NCBI RefSeq assembly: GCF_003473485.1
Contig: NC_053046.1
Coordinates: forward strand, 7,636,001 to 7,700,000
Source: Medicago truncatula
Taxonomy: Eukaryota; Streptophyta; Magnoliopsida; Fabales; Fabaceae
DNA length: 64,000 nt
Reading direction: 5' to 3'
This document shows, one piece after another, positions 35,133 to 46,887 of this stretch (position 1 is its first letter; each line of letters begins with the position of its first letter). The translations under genes and the position numbers were made by a program. Below the pieces are notes generated by a model. The model saw nothing but the letters and a program-made list of their open reading frames with translations, made no database searches and had not been told where the DNA came from.

Positions 35133-35824
35133 GACCATTTACAATGGTAAAATACATTCAACAACCTTTAACACCTATTTTTTCAATTCCCAACACTCCA
35201 CATCATTTTCTCTCTCTTAATTCAACACCCATTTAATTTTTACCCCTCCAATGGTTTTTTCATTCAACACCCTACCCCACCACCTTTTATTTCTTATTCT
35301 TATTTAATTTTATATTTTTGTTTTTATAATTACATAAAATTACAATTATCGATTATAATTAAATTAAAATGAAGAAACACTTAAGAATTTTTTTTTTTTT
35401 GTAAAAACAAAATTTATTTTTATTTTCTTAACATAAATAAAATGCAATACAACAAATAAAGACTAAAACTTCAAAAGAAAAGCTAATAATGAGATTAAGA
35501 GTGAAAATTTTGATTTTTTTTCTGTATCCAAATCAAATGATCCAAGTCTCTATTTATAGAGAAAAAAAAAATTACGAATTTTGGTAAAATAAAAAATAAA
35601 ATATAAAATTATTTGCAATAAAATAATTGAGTCCAAATTATTAAGAAGATAAAAATCCAAGCATCCAATCAAAACATGTCAAGTGTCTATGTGGGCCATG
35701 CTTTCAACATGTTGAATTTGTTCAACACCTCTCTCCTCCAACTCATATTTTTCCCAATTCAACAACCCCCCTACAATGGTTCAACATGTTGAATTGCAAA
35801 TTCAACATCCCATTGCACATAGTC
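35133..35824. mobile_element. PIF/Harbinger-type MITE with TTA target duplication
   Basis: Inverted ends gaccatttacaatgg and ccattgcacatagtc are flanked by TTA on both sides (35130-35132 and 35825-35827). The interior carries many ttcaaca/tgttgaa words near both ends. It is 692 bp and non-coding. Confidence 0.75.
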
Positions 35825-35849
35825 TTATAAGCTCGTTTGATAAAAAAAA

Positions 35850-36510
35850 CTCTGTTTGGTAACACTTTTTCACCATGAGCTTATAGCTTATTTCACGAGC
35901 TTATAATCTATTTTTCAGAAGCTATTTCAAGTAGTGTTTGAGCTTATAGCTTATAGCTTCTCACTTTTTCTTCCAATTTTACCCTTATTATTTCATTTAA
36001 ATTGTATTTTTATCCATTATAATTTTTATAATAAGCTACGTAATAAAGACTACTATCCCTTTATTCCAATTTTTGTATGTATATCAGCTGGCCTTTTTTT
36101 TCTTTTTTTTTTGAAAAAATATATACCTTCGTTTTTTTTTTACGAAACAAAATACTATTATTCTATTAGTGTTATTTTTTTTTTTTTTGAGGTAAATGTT
36201 ATTTTCTTTATTTTGTGAAAACACTTAAATGATAATAAATATAAGATAAAATTTTAGTGAATAAAATTTAATTTAATTTATAATACATAGGATATATTAA
36301 ATTAATAAATTTAAAGTATTTTTTTTAAAGAAAAATTAGTTTACAAAATTACGAATACTTAAATTAATGATATAATTTTTATTATGAATTAAGAATACCC
36401 TTTATGTCATTTTACATTTATCAGCTAGTTGAACCGCTATTTTTACCAAACACTTCAGTTAGCTTATCAGCTAAAAGCTATCAGCTATCCGCTATTTTTA
36501 CCAAACAGAG
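35850..36510. mobile_element. hAT-like MITE with CTCTGTTTGG ends
   Basis: The left end ctctgtttggtaa and the right end ttaccaaacagag are inverted; inner agcttatagctt and agctatcagct words pair as well. About 661 bp. No target duplication matches at these exact ends, so boundaries may be off by a few bases. Confidence 0.6.
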
Positions 36511-37169
36511 CCATGATGTCATTTTATCTTCATGTTCAACACTCCAAAGTAGGCAACACCCCAAAGTAGGCAACACCTTCTTTTATCTCATTTAGCAGTT
36601 GATCATAATAATAATAGGTACTAACACACTACTTGACTCAATAATAGAAAAATGATAATTTATTTAAAAGGACTCTAAATTAAGTAGTAAATTAATAAAA
36701 CTAGAATAAAAATTTAATTAAAAAGACTCTAAAAATGTGATATGACGGACTATCATCACCTAATTTAAAAACTGACCTCAATTAGTAGAAATCCCTAGGT
36801 ATTTTGATAAAGTATGTGGGTTCACCAAGCTCTGAACCTTCATTCTTCTTCCCTTTACTCCTTCTCCAACACAAGGCCTTTATCTTCTTCATCGGGTAAT
36901 AGGTAGCTGCTTATTAATGAGATGAACATATGGGCAAACCAAGATGAAGGGAAAACGAGAACGATTGAACAAACGAGAGAGGAACAATTGAACAACAAAC
37001 AAGATGAAGGGAAAACAACTGAGATGAAGCACAAGCCCCTTCTTACGAAACGAGATGAAGGAAACCTTTTTTTTTTTTTTTTTTGTAGAAAGCCAAATTT
37101 GTGTGTTTTATGAGTGTTCTATCAGTGGTGCTTACGAGAGTTTACATTTTCTTATTTGATTTTTTAATT
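36511..37169. other. Intergenic DNA with short direct repeats
   Basis: The word agatgaagggaaaac occurs two to three times between 36941 and 37060, and ccaaagtaggcaacacc occurs twice near 36543. No gene recognised. Confidence 0.4.
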
Positions 37170-37491
37170 ACAAAGGGGTCCTGACAGATTTTATAATCTG
37201 TTAGAACATTACTGGCAGATAAAATTCGTCATTAATTCAATGTCATGTGCATCATCATTATTTGTAGAAAAAATCCGCCACTAATCTGAGGCAGATTGGT
37301 CATTAACAATACTCACGGGATTATCCGTCAGTAATGTGATTTCCTTAATTATTAAGGGTTTATTATGCAGTAATATTATCGAGGGTTTTTTTCTGTGTTA
37401 CTGAGGGTTTAGATCGTCAGTAATTTTTGAGGGTCTAAATCTGTCAGTAATGCAGTTTTGAGTTTGTCGCTGATATGGTGAATTCTTGTAG
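37170..37491. mobile_element. CACTA-like transposon end with subterminal repeats
   Basis: Contains at least six variants of a gtcagtaat / attactgac word in a stretch ending ttcttgtag, the inverse of the CACTA-type terminus (CTACAAGAA). Dense subterminal repeats of this kind are typical of En/Spm elements. The left end and the transposase are not seen. Confidence 0.45.
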
Positions 37492-39165
37492 TTTTTTTTT
37501 TTTTTTATGTTTTACTAAATGAAATGGATTTTTTTTTTATCTTGGCATTTTTTAGGAGCGAGGACACTGCCATGATGTATAAAAGAAGTTTTTATATATA
37601 AATTTGAGATCCTTTTATACTTCTTGTGGTTGTCACAGTGTTAATTTGGCGTTGTGTGATAAGGCTAGTTCATGTGGTAAAACCATAGTTTATTTTATTT
37701 TTTATTTTTTTGGAATTGTTCAATACATCTATACTATTTTTGACAATTATACCAAGAGGGATGATATTTTTATAAACAAGATCAAACAAAAGCCGACAAT
37801 ATCGAACAACAACCAACATGATCGAACTGAGATCAAAACACAACAACGTCATAAATGATGCAAAACACAACAACAATGATCAACCATGAATCCAAGTTAT
37901 ATCGATGAAGAAAGTTAAGTATTTGGGTGTTGATGTTTGGTCTTACATATTTGGGGAATGATCAGGACTTTGTTTTAATATTAATAAAAGGGGCCCATCT
38001 CTCGAGAGAAAAGTCCATGATGTATTCCTCCAACATGTATTTTGTCTATTAGCGGTTTCTTGTTTACTCCTTGTTAATGTATATTTTTTTTTTTAGATTT
38101 AAACTCTGTAATTCGAAGATTATTTGATTTTAGACTTTTATGTATTTTGATTGTACAAAATCGATGATATGACAGAAGGTAAACCAAAATTCACCAAACC
38201 ACATGGAGCAAAAGTACTTAAATATTAAAATTTAATACCATGAAAATCCAGAACAAAAGAGTCTTCAAATTAGAGGGTTGAAATCTATTTTTTATTACAA
38301 AGAGTAAACAAGAAACCACAAATACTACATGGGATAAACATATATTAACCCTTAATAAAATTATTGAAAACCACATAGAAAATGAGTATTAGATTTTTAA
38401 ATGAGAGCATGGTGAAAAATATAAGTATTAAACAATATGATGATAAAAAAACGTATTTATCCATAAAAGAATAAACAATACGTCCGTGTGAATCTAGACA
38501 CACTACTTGACAAAAAAAAGAATAAACAATACAATGCATCCAAATTATGATTTGAAAAATGAAAATATGATAAAATTAAAATTACATCCGATAAAAAAAA
38601 AAAAAAATTGAGCTAAGACGGGAAAATTTGACAATTATCTTATATGCAAACATCTTTCATCTTAAAGAAAACATGAAGATAAAATTAGAGTTGATGTAGT
38701 CATTTCTCTAATGCCTTCATGCTGTAATACATTAACAGCCGTCTGATCTAAATCAAACAACTAAAATAAACTAAACTTAATTTGTATTTTATATTCCTAA
38801 AATATTGATCTTAAATCAGATCGTCTAATACTGATCCGACGGTCGAGGACGAGTCTACGCATGAATGAAGCAAATTATCAACTGCGGTCAATTATGATCC
38901 CCATTCTAGAAGAAACTTTGGACGCAATTCGCGTGAAGATCACGAAAAGTTGAATTGTTCTATAGCCAGCTCATGAATGCCGTATTTGTAGTGCTACACA
39001 CCAAACCGCCATGACATAACAATTTGACAAAATTGTCCCTTTTATTTTTTAAATTAAACGTGACAGATAATGCCCTTAAATATGCCGCACCTAACAGTAC
39101 ACGTCACCAAATCATCCACACCGTTAACACAACTAATCTCAGCCGTCCATACTACCCAAATCCAT
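37492..39165. other. Intergenic DNA, no gene seen
   Basis: AT-rich with poly-A/T tracts. No supported exon, RNA or paired repeat. Confidence 0.45.
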
Positions 39166-39222
39166 TATAAAAGAAAGGGTTGTGATAAACCAATTCATAT
39201 CGTTCAACCGTTTATAGGGTTT
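39166..39222 (+). promoter_or_regulatory. Promoter with TATA box and telobox
   Basis: TATAAAAG at 39166-39173 is followed by TAGGGTTT (telobox, inverse AAACCCTA) at 39215-39222 and a CT-rich leader. This combination is common in plant genes for translation and growth. Confidence 0.6.
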
Positions 39223-39338
39223 GGGGATTCTCCTCTCTCTCCATCCTCTTTCGAAAACAACGATTCTTCCTTCAATCTCAGATCTCGTCCGAAGCTTCGT
39301 TCTCTAACCTCGATCGATACCAGATCCGTATAGATCCG

Positions 39339-39851
39339 ATGGAGATCTACATGCCGATGGTGGTTTTGTTCAGGTATAACCTGTTTTCGATCAAATTTTC
39401 TTGTTCTTTGTTGATTTTGTTTCGTTAATTGTTATTGATTCTGTTTTTATTAATGTTTACTTGTAGAAATTTCATAGATCTGAATTTTCGTGCATCAGAT
39501 CTACAATCCAGAGGTGTGAACTTGTTCGTCTTGGTTTCTGGATCCGTATCGTAGATAATTCATTCGATTTTTCCTAAGTCAAGGCTCTGGAGGTATCTTT
39601 TTTGCAGGTATGGTGGTGGATCCTTGAGGAAGATCGTAGATCCGGTGTTGAATCATAGCGATTCAACCTATGATGATGATGATCGATGTATCAGCTTCCG
39701 ATTTGTTCTCTGTGGCGAATTTTGGCGAATCAACGTTGATGAATCTCGTTTTCGTTTAACAGATTCAGATGTTACACATCTCGGTTATTGTAAATATGTA
39801 TATATGATGATGAAGATTGGAAGTTTTCGGGTTGGGATAAAATGGATGTAG
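39339..39851 (+). CDS. Spliced transcript of unknown function, possible 92-residue protein
   Basis: A start codon at 39339 in a pyrimidine-rich leader opens a frame that joins exon 39339-39373 to 39608-39851 by a clean GT-AG intron, giving 92 residues. The product begins MEIYMPMVVLFRYGGG and contains a run of four aspartates. I do not recognise it. Several in-frame features (short exon, low complexity, upstream ORF-like character) mean it could instead be a leader peptide or non-coding RNA. The transcript may continue to a donor-like AG/GTAATC at 40160, with further exons not identified. Confidence 0.35.
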
Positions 39852-42063
39852 GATATATCTTAGGGATTTAAGTGCCTTTATGCGCTGAGCGTATGAAGGA
39901 TTAAATCCTGAGTGATCTTGTCATCCGACCTTTGCCATGTCAGGTGCGCTTGCTTGGCAGGTCAAAAAATAATAATAAAAAAAGTTTTGTTGGTTTTTGA
40001 GAGAGATCGCACGGGGTTTTTGCCCGGGATCTTCTCTCGTGTGTGGTGTTGTTGCCTTGCCTTGTTTCTTTTCCTTGTTCCTCTTTATATTTTACACGCA
40101 TCGCGCTCTACTCACAATAGCACTGGACGGATTCATTGAAGCTAATCTCAACACTCCAAGGTAATCTATCATGTTTCAGTCGAATCAATTTCAGTAACAA
40201 GTTTAATTTATTTTTCTATTAATAATCAATAAACACAATATAACAATTTAACTTAAAAACCTAATTTTAGTCGTCAATTATTGATTTTTTGCAATAGTAT
40301 TTGCAGTTGAATTATTTCTGCAAATCTAGTTTTGAAGTTATAAACAAACCAATGCCAAAATTAATAAAGAATCTTGGTTCTAATTTAATGCAGTATCAAT
40401 ATTTAATTATTTTATTTACGCTCCTCCATATAGCTACAGCTATTTTAATCTACCTAGATTCCAATTACAGTTATTTTAGTTTCCAAATTATATTGTATTA
40501 ATTTGAACCATTAGTCCGTTTGTCAAATGTAAACTATGGTTTCCGCTTCGGCTGTTGTACTTTGTAATTGCAGTTATAGTTCTATCCCAAGAAATTAGTA
40601 CATCATGTAACAGGATCATAGCTCTGTAAGTTCATCAGGGGAAATATGGACTGTTACTGTGAATTGAGTGCATTGTTATACCGATTCAGTAGGAGGACTA
40701 GAAGATAATGCAATGAAGCCATGGTGGGATGCTTTTGTTTTACTCAACATCTTCTATCGGTATGGTGATCAATCATTAAGGTGAAGATGATCAATCATTA
40801 AGGTGAAGATGACTTCGGTTCTCATATGTTAAGTGAAGTTAATGAAATATTTATTCAGTTTATTTATGTTCAGCAATGCATTTACATCATACACAAATCA
40901 TTAAATATTTGAGTCATCTCCCTCAAACTGAGTGGAAAATGACTTGGTTCTTTCACTTGTTCAGTCTAAGAAAATGGAATGTTGTTATTCAGTAATCATC
41001 ATTATTCAGTAATGTTGTTATCATACGCATTAAGTTTATCCATTTACTTTACCGTGAATGGGGCTCCCCCCTTTATATAATGAGGTTTTGCAGATTTCCA
41101 TTAGTTTTTTAATTTCTTGTTTTTCATTGGCTTTATGATTTGTGGTCTTTTCATATGTTTCTCATTGGCTTTATGATTTGTGGTCTTTTAAGATCGTATG
41201 TGGTAGCTAAGTATCATGTAAGTGAATTTTAAACAGATTTCAAACTAAATTGGAATTGATAGGACATGTAAAATGGTTTTATTTTCATAAAAGTAGAAGA
41301 ATGTTTAGTTTAAAAAAGGTATACTTGAAACATAATTACTAAGAATTTTCAAGCATAAAATGTTGAATTTATTTTTTGACATATTAAGTTAATATGTTGT
41401 TTCTTAAACTCCCAAGTATGTTTACATAAATGCCCATGGTTACATCATTTATTTTTGTTTGTTTTCGTATGAAAACTAGTTTTTTATAATCTAAAATGGA
41501 ACTTCTCTTTTTTAAACTATAATTCATTAACACTTTTTATGCTGTCTTGCTGGTTATCTGTTTTATTGAATTTATAAATTTAGTGTCCCATAAAGGAACT
41601 AACATTATATTTTGTATTTAGTTTATTCCTTGCTGGAAGCTTATTTATTTTGTATTTGAAACACTTTCTTGAAACATTTGTTTTTTGTTACGAAATGAAT
41701 TGTGCAAATTATTGGTGATTATGTTCATTTCTTTTGTAAACATTTATTATTCATTTCTACACTAATTTAAAAAAAAAAAAAAAGCTTTGGCAACGTAATT
41801 TTACCTGCTCCTTTTCAATGGTTCCATGCCATCTTTTTTGCGACGAAATCCAAAATTCAGTGTATGTGCTCACAGATGCCAGTAAACATATTCTTTAACA
41901 AAATCCATTGAAATCACGTAGTTTTCTACGGTTTTAGAAACACTGATCTGTTTTTTTTGGTGAGTATAAGATTTTCTTTTTTGGTTGTAATTTTGAAGAT
42001 ATACGTTACATTTCATTGTCGGTTCACATGAAAGATCTGTAGCTCATTGTCGGTTCACATGAA
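39852..42063. other. Possible transcript continuation, then intergenic DNA
   Basis: 39880-40160 is GC-richer than the surroundings and ends in a donor-like site. Direct duplications occur near 40768 (gatcaatcattaaggtgaagat twice) and near 41126 (cattggctttatgatttgtg twice). No coding gene recognised. Confidence 0.35.
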
Positions 42064-42145
42064 AGATCTGTAGCTCAAATGGAAGAGCGCTCATTGCATT
42101 TTGTTTAAATGTTTGAGATGTGTTGGTTCGAATCCAGCCGGATCT
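42064..42145 (+). tRNA. tRNA-like sequence, probably a pseudogene
   Basis: It has a 7-bp acceptor stem (agatctg with cggatct, one G-T), a 4-bp D stem (gctc/gagc) with box A tagctcaaatgg, and a perfect box B ggttcgaatcc in a 5-bp T stem. The anticodon region is longer than normal and ambiguous: either a GCATT/AATGT stem with a GTT anticodon, or a CTCA/TGAG stem with an intron-like insertion. The 31 bases covering the 5' end are tandemly duplicated just upstream (from about 42015). Confidence 0.5.
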
Positions 42146-42146
42146 G

Positions 42147-43114
42147 CAGTTAGTTTGTCTCTGTTTTTTTGGTTATATGGAGTATAATCTTAATGGGCAT
42201 GCCAACCTCTACTCAAGTTAATGAATCAAAAATAGTAACTTTTTTGTTGGAAGATATTGCACATTTGGGAGTAAACATGAGCTAAACAAATGAATCAAAT
42301 AACAAATGTATTTGTTTTTAAACACATTATTTTAGCTTTGTAACCAAACAAAAATATACACACATTATTAATTACTTCATGGTTATTACTAATCCTCGTT
42401 GTGTGCTCCGAATATATTTGTTTATTTGATTCATCAGTTTTATTTTTAAATGATTGGATTGTAGATTGTTGCCATTTGGCGAGTAACCACATTCATCAGT
42501 TCATGTTTTCTACCATACCATCTAGTTGCTGCCTCAATGACTGTAAAATGATGTTAGTAATGAGAAGAAATGTTATTCCCATGAATCCATGCATATATAC
42601 TTGTTCGGTTGTTCCTATATGGTTACTTGAACTCCAGGGACCCTTAATACGAAAAGTACTAGAAGACTTATAGCCATAATAGGAGGAAGATACCTTGGTG
42701 GAAACCCATATGGGTGTACGTTGCATTTGTCCTTCAAATTGATTGACTTGTCACATGATCATTGCTAATTTGACTGATTACAAGGCCTGGGTTTAAATCA
42801 ACATTTCGAGGAATATTTATCTCTTGATCTTCCTAATTTGAATTATTTTGATTAGTATTCATAATTTTTGAAGGGTTAGACATTTTTTTAACGTCTGATC
42901 CATTAGACGAAAATATATTCTCTGCACAAATAAATTTGTTGATTAATGGAAGACGCAAGTCAGATCTTTAAGAAGCTCTTAGTTGATAGGTTTAATGTCA
43001 CAAGTCTTTTGCTTACGTTGTAAGAAACACGTAATAGTTGACAAATTTGTTGGGTTTGATTGTCAAGTTTTTTAAATAAGGAAAGGAGGTTAAAAAATAT
43101 TAGTTATTGGAGAA
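42147..43114. other. Intergenic DNA, no gene seen
   Basis: Overlapping open stretches near 42400-42730 on both strands lack domain or splice support. Confidence 0.4.
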
Positions 43115-43167
43115 GTCCTACATCGCTTAGTGTGGTGGAGCAAGACGAAGACCAATGCTATATATTG
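43115..43167 (+). promoter_or_regulatory. snRNA-type promoter: USE and TATA box without a recognisable RNA
   Basis: GTCCTACATCG at 43115-43125 differs by one base from the plant upstream sequence element RTCCCACATCG. A TATATATTG begins at 43159, 33 bp after the element, which is the spacing of Pol II-type plant snRNA genes. The following sequence does not resemble U1, U2, U4 or U5 by eye. It may be a repeat-borne relic. Confidence 0.4.
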
Positions 43168-44289
43168 AATTTAGGTTCTTTGTTTTCAGATGTACCAGTT
43201 AGTAGCACTTTAAGCTTATATATCTGACTTAGTTTAAAATTTTGAAAGTGTGGTTGTACTGAGGCATTAGGGTGAGAGTTGTAATAAATATTTTCATATA
43301 GTAATAATTCTCTCGTTGTCAGATTAGATAACGGTTGTGATTTTTTTTTTTCCTTCTGGTTTTAAAGTTTCCACATTATATTCTTGTGTTGTGATTATGC
43401 TTATTTTTTTTTCCTAACAAAACGTTGTAAACAATGCAAAAGAAAGAGCATAAGAACATGAAAGTGCAGAAAAGTAAGAATAAATGTAAAAGAATATGGT
43501 TTAATTATAGACATAATTGAGATACATACACCGTGTGATCAACAACCAATAAGATGTTTTACTTTAGGTGGACAAATGCGTAATGTAGTAGACTAATTTA
43601 CATATCGGAAACGAACTCTCTAGCACGAAGAATGAGTCTCCTATTTATAGGAAAGAGAAGAAACTAACTTAAGTTTGCATCCATGACACGTCTTCTTCAC
43701 TAACTAAAAACTTCTTCTTGGTCTTTGAATCTCTACCTCTTTGATCACTTATGAGATGATGTTGTATTTTCTTCTCCTACACACTTTTGATATGAGAGTT
43801 ATTTAGACCCTTGAATATTGCCTAATCCTTATTTCGAAAGAACCTTTTCTAGCACCTTTGACAAAATAGAGCATAATCCTTATTTCGAACATGATTTTTC
43901 AAGCAACAATCCAAGTCTTCTCTGAAGTACTGTTCATATTTTTTTTCATGTTAACTAAATAACAAGTTAAAAAGTTTTACCCGAAGAAAAAAAGTAGGAG
44001 ATAAAGAGGATGACACGGTAAAAACAGCATGAATTAACAAACTTTTGAAAAAATCGTTAGTAAAAAATTGATCAAAACACAAATCATCGATGGTTTACTA
44101 ATTGACCACAAAAGCGTAACAGATAATTTTCTTAACAAACGTTGTAAAATATATTCACATCTTAGAGAAAACAAATTTACACAATCAGAAAAGAATTAAA
44201 AGAACACCTATCATAATCCCAAACACATTTTTGTCTTGGATTTAGTCACATGAAAATTCAAACACATAAACCAGAAAAAATAAAAACAA
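43168..44289. other. Intergenic DNA and 3' flank of the small-gene pair
   Basis: The segment 44046-44215 is related to 44963-45030 and to 46730-46830, marking the edges of a duplicated unit. No gene recognised. Confidence 0.45.
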
Positions 44290-44598
44290 TCACCACCCTT
44301 GAATTGGCCAACGATTGTTTGGATCTGGAAGCCAAGAAGAACGTTTCTTCTCCTTCTTCGCAGCCAACTCCACCGCCACGTTCCCTTCATGGGGAGTAGA
44401 AATTCTTCTAAAACTTAAGACTTTAGTTATAAATCCAATACCTCTTTTATTCTTCTTGTGTTCATATTCTTCACTTAGCCTCATGGATTGTGAGAGTCTT
44501 TCATATCCAGAAATTTTAGCACATTCTGAAGTTATTGATTCTGATGAAAGTAATATGCGTTCTGATCTTGATAATCTAAAACTTCTTCCAAATTCCAT
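44290..44598 (-). CDS. Uncharacterised small plant protein, tandem paralogue A
   Basis: Single-exon minus-strand frame of 102 residues. The start at 44598 is chosen because the protein from here aligns with paralogue B from its first residues; an in-frame ATG 15 codons upstream adds a hydrophobic stretch not shared. Features are an S/R-rich N-terminus (FRLSRSERILLSSESITSE), a central YEHKKNKRGIGF segment, a basic AAKKEKKRS patch and the C-terminal WLPDPNNRWPIQGW. The conserved terminal WLPDPxxRWPxQGW suggests a family of small plant proteins of unknown role. No signal peptide or membrane segment is seen. Promoter shared in design with B. Confidence 0.75.
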   Translation of the reverse strand: MEFGRSFRLSRSERILLSSESITSECAKISGYERLSQSMRLSEEYEHKKNKRGIGFITKVLSFRRISTPHEGNVAVELAAKKEKKRSSWLPDPNNRWPIQGW

Positions 44599-44748
44599 CA
44601 GCTTCAAATTGAGAAACAACAAAGATAAATGGAAATGGAACAACTGTACAAGGATACGTGTTTGGTTAAGAATGCTGGTTCTATTGGTTCGGAAATGTTA
44701 ATGATAATATAGTATTTACTTAGTTACAGCACATTACATGATATATTC

Positions 44749-44773
44749 CTTTTATGAAGGAAGTGATGGTCAA
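44749..44773 (-). promoter_or_regulatory. W-box and TATA-like site of paralogue A
   Basis: On the minus strand TTGACC (44773-44768) precedes cataaaagg (about 44756-44748). The block ctatatagtagttgaccatc is also present upstream of paralogue B, including the spacing to the TATA-like site. W-boxes bind WRKY factors; stress or senescence regulation is inference. Confidence 0.5.
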
Positions 44774-45336
44774 CTACTATATAGAATTATAGATATTACT
44801 ATTCAATAACTGTGTCTTAGGTGGCTTTAGATTAAATTTGTGAGGGAATTGATAACTTGTGCTACAAATAATGCATACTACATAGCAAACATGTACAAAT
44901 GTTGTACCGAACAAAAAAAAAAGATGAGCAGACATCGCAAATTATTTTGCAAATACAATGAGTAAAAAACTGATCAAAATACAAATAATTTATGGTTTGA
45001 GTAATTCACCACGAAAGATAATAAATAATACCGAGAAAATCACAAGTTCCATTTAAAATAGAAATATGGTTTGAAAATGTATTTAATATTGTCGCGGTTC
45101 ATGGAATCTTTGAGAATATTATGATATCATATTAGAATTTGTGATTGATACGTTATGCTTGTTGCTATTACAAGGGGTTGTTGGTTCTTGGATTCGTTCC
45201 GTGTTGATGGTTGGTCCATACGCCGCACTTTAGACATCCACCAGTGTTGTTTTCATTTTTCCGTACCTCCTGATTGGGTAGACTTACACTTTGCGTGGAT
45301 TTACCGGGTTAGGTTTACGTCCCTCCAATTTTTTTG

Positions 45337-46519
45337 GAATTTTGCTCTTCACTCAGCACATCTCGCTTGCACCCTGCAACCATGTCCAAAATGCCCCTGC
45401 GCTAGTTAACTAGCACAAGTGTAAACTTGGGCGCAAGTTAACTAGTATTGCGCATGTTAAGTGGCGCAAATGTAAATTTGTACGCAAGTTAGGTAGCGTT
45501 GCGCATTTAAGTGGCGCAAGTGTAAAATAGTGCAAACGTTAAGTGGCGCAAAGTGCCTATTTTTTATTTATTTATTCAATATGATTCAATAAATTATTTT
45601 ATTTTTCAATATGGCGCAAATTCTAAACATAAATTCTATTCTATTTTATTTTATTCTAAATTATTTGGTCGCTTTATTCTAATTTATTTATGCACTTAAA
45701 ATAAATTCGATTTTATACTAATTAAATTTTCATTCTAATTTTTATTCATTAAATACAAAATTAGAAAATAAATTCGATTTTATTTATTCAATACATAAAC
45801 ATAAACATAAAATAAATGCAAAAATAAATACAAATAAAAAACAAAATTAATAAATATAACTCTCATTTTATTAATATGATTCAAACATTATAATATATAA
45901 TACATATATTTTACCCTCTTCAGTATATGTCAATAGCTCTTGGGGAAAATAGTGATCTGTTATGTTGGGAAAAACGACATCAAGACCCCTTGAGTTAAAT
46001 TTAAATTTGGTTCCTTTTATACCCCCATGATGATTCTTTTTACCCATGGTAAAAAGATTTTGGAAGTAAATGGAAGCAAACCTAATTTTACCTCAAGGGA
46101 TGATGTCTTTTTCCCCAACCTAACAGACCACTACTTCCTCCAAAAGTTACCGGTATTTACCTAAAGGGGTATAAAGACCCTAGAGACTATAAAAACGAAG
46201 AAGAGAAAGAGGGGGAGAGAGTGGGAGGAGAAAATGTGAGGAAAAGAGGGAGTATGTGAGGGTTTTTATAGATGGTATAAGGTATATAACACTTAATAAG
46301 GTCCAAAAACGTGTGAAAAACTTAAGAAAAACGTGTAAAATCCAATCAAAACCATTGACTACCGTTCAAGAAACGTTTGTGCTTCAGTTTTTACCACCGG
46401 CCAACTTGCGCAAGTTAAATCGCGCATAGGCTCAGTGGTGCGTGACTTAACTCACGCAAGGTCATATTTGAAAAATGTGCAGGGCGCGAGTAAAATGTTC
46501 AGGATGAAGAGCAGAATTC
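45337..46519. mobile_element. Long foldback element built of short palindromes (copy 2)
   Basis: A 1183-bp element of the same family as 17602-18323: both ends read gaatt-n-tgctcttca inward, followed by the CTCGC..CCCTGCA block. The left arm holds the palindrome gctagttaactagc (45401-45414) and repeated gcgcaagtt, gttaagtggcgcaa words; the right arm holds gcgtgacttaactcacgc. The AT-rich loop contains a nested foldback at about 45940-46142. It lies between the two tandem small genes. Confidence 0.75.
45940..46142. mobile_element. Foldback nested in the copy-2 element
   Basis: The left arm agtgatctgttatgttggg and the right arm cccaacctaacagaccact are inverted, continuing inward through aaaaacgacatc / gatgtcttttt and cccttgag / ctcaaggg. 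About 200 bp. Confidence 0.65.
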
Positions 46520-46887
46520 GTTTTTTTATTATTTCTTTTTCTTTTTTTAATAATATATATGAGGACATTGTGCTCTTGCCTTATCAAAAAAAAAAAAAAC
46601 CTTACTTATGAACAAATACAATTGTTCACGCCATCTCTCATCTAACATGCGATTCTTTTAACACATATTCACCTCATATACAAGTTGATTTTGTAAGCAA
46701 ATGCTAATAGATAATTTTCCTGAATTAATCACAGTTCAATGTTCATGAACCTTAGCTTAAGAATATTCACATCTAAACAAAATAAATTTACAAAATCAGC
46801 AACGAATTAAGAGAACAACGTGATTACAAACTCAATCACGTTCTGAAACTTGAAAACAAACCATAATAAAATACACAAAAAAATCAG

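Noticed and set aside
36922..37113. A repetitive charged peptide (DEGK-rich)
   Set aside because: It arises from a short nucleotide repeat (agatgaagggaaaac) followed by a poly-T run; no gene structure.
39070..39333. An 88-codon plus-strand open frame
   Set aside because: It overlaps the TATA box, telobox and CT-rich leader of the transcript at 39.2 kb, so it is promoter and leader DNA.
42496..42726. Overlapping frames on both strands around 42.3-42.7 kb
   Set aside because: No codon bias, domain or splice signals; both strands are open by chance.
44315..44701. A 128-codon open frame on the plus strand
   Set aside because: It is antisense to paralogue A, whose frame is conserved in paralogue B; the plus-strand frame is broken in the second copy.
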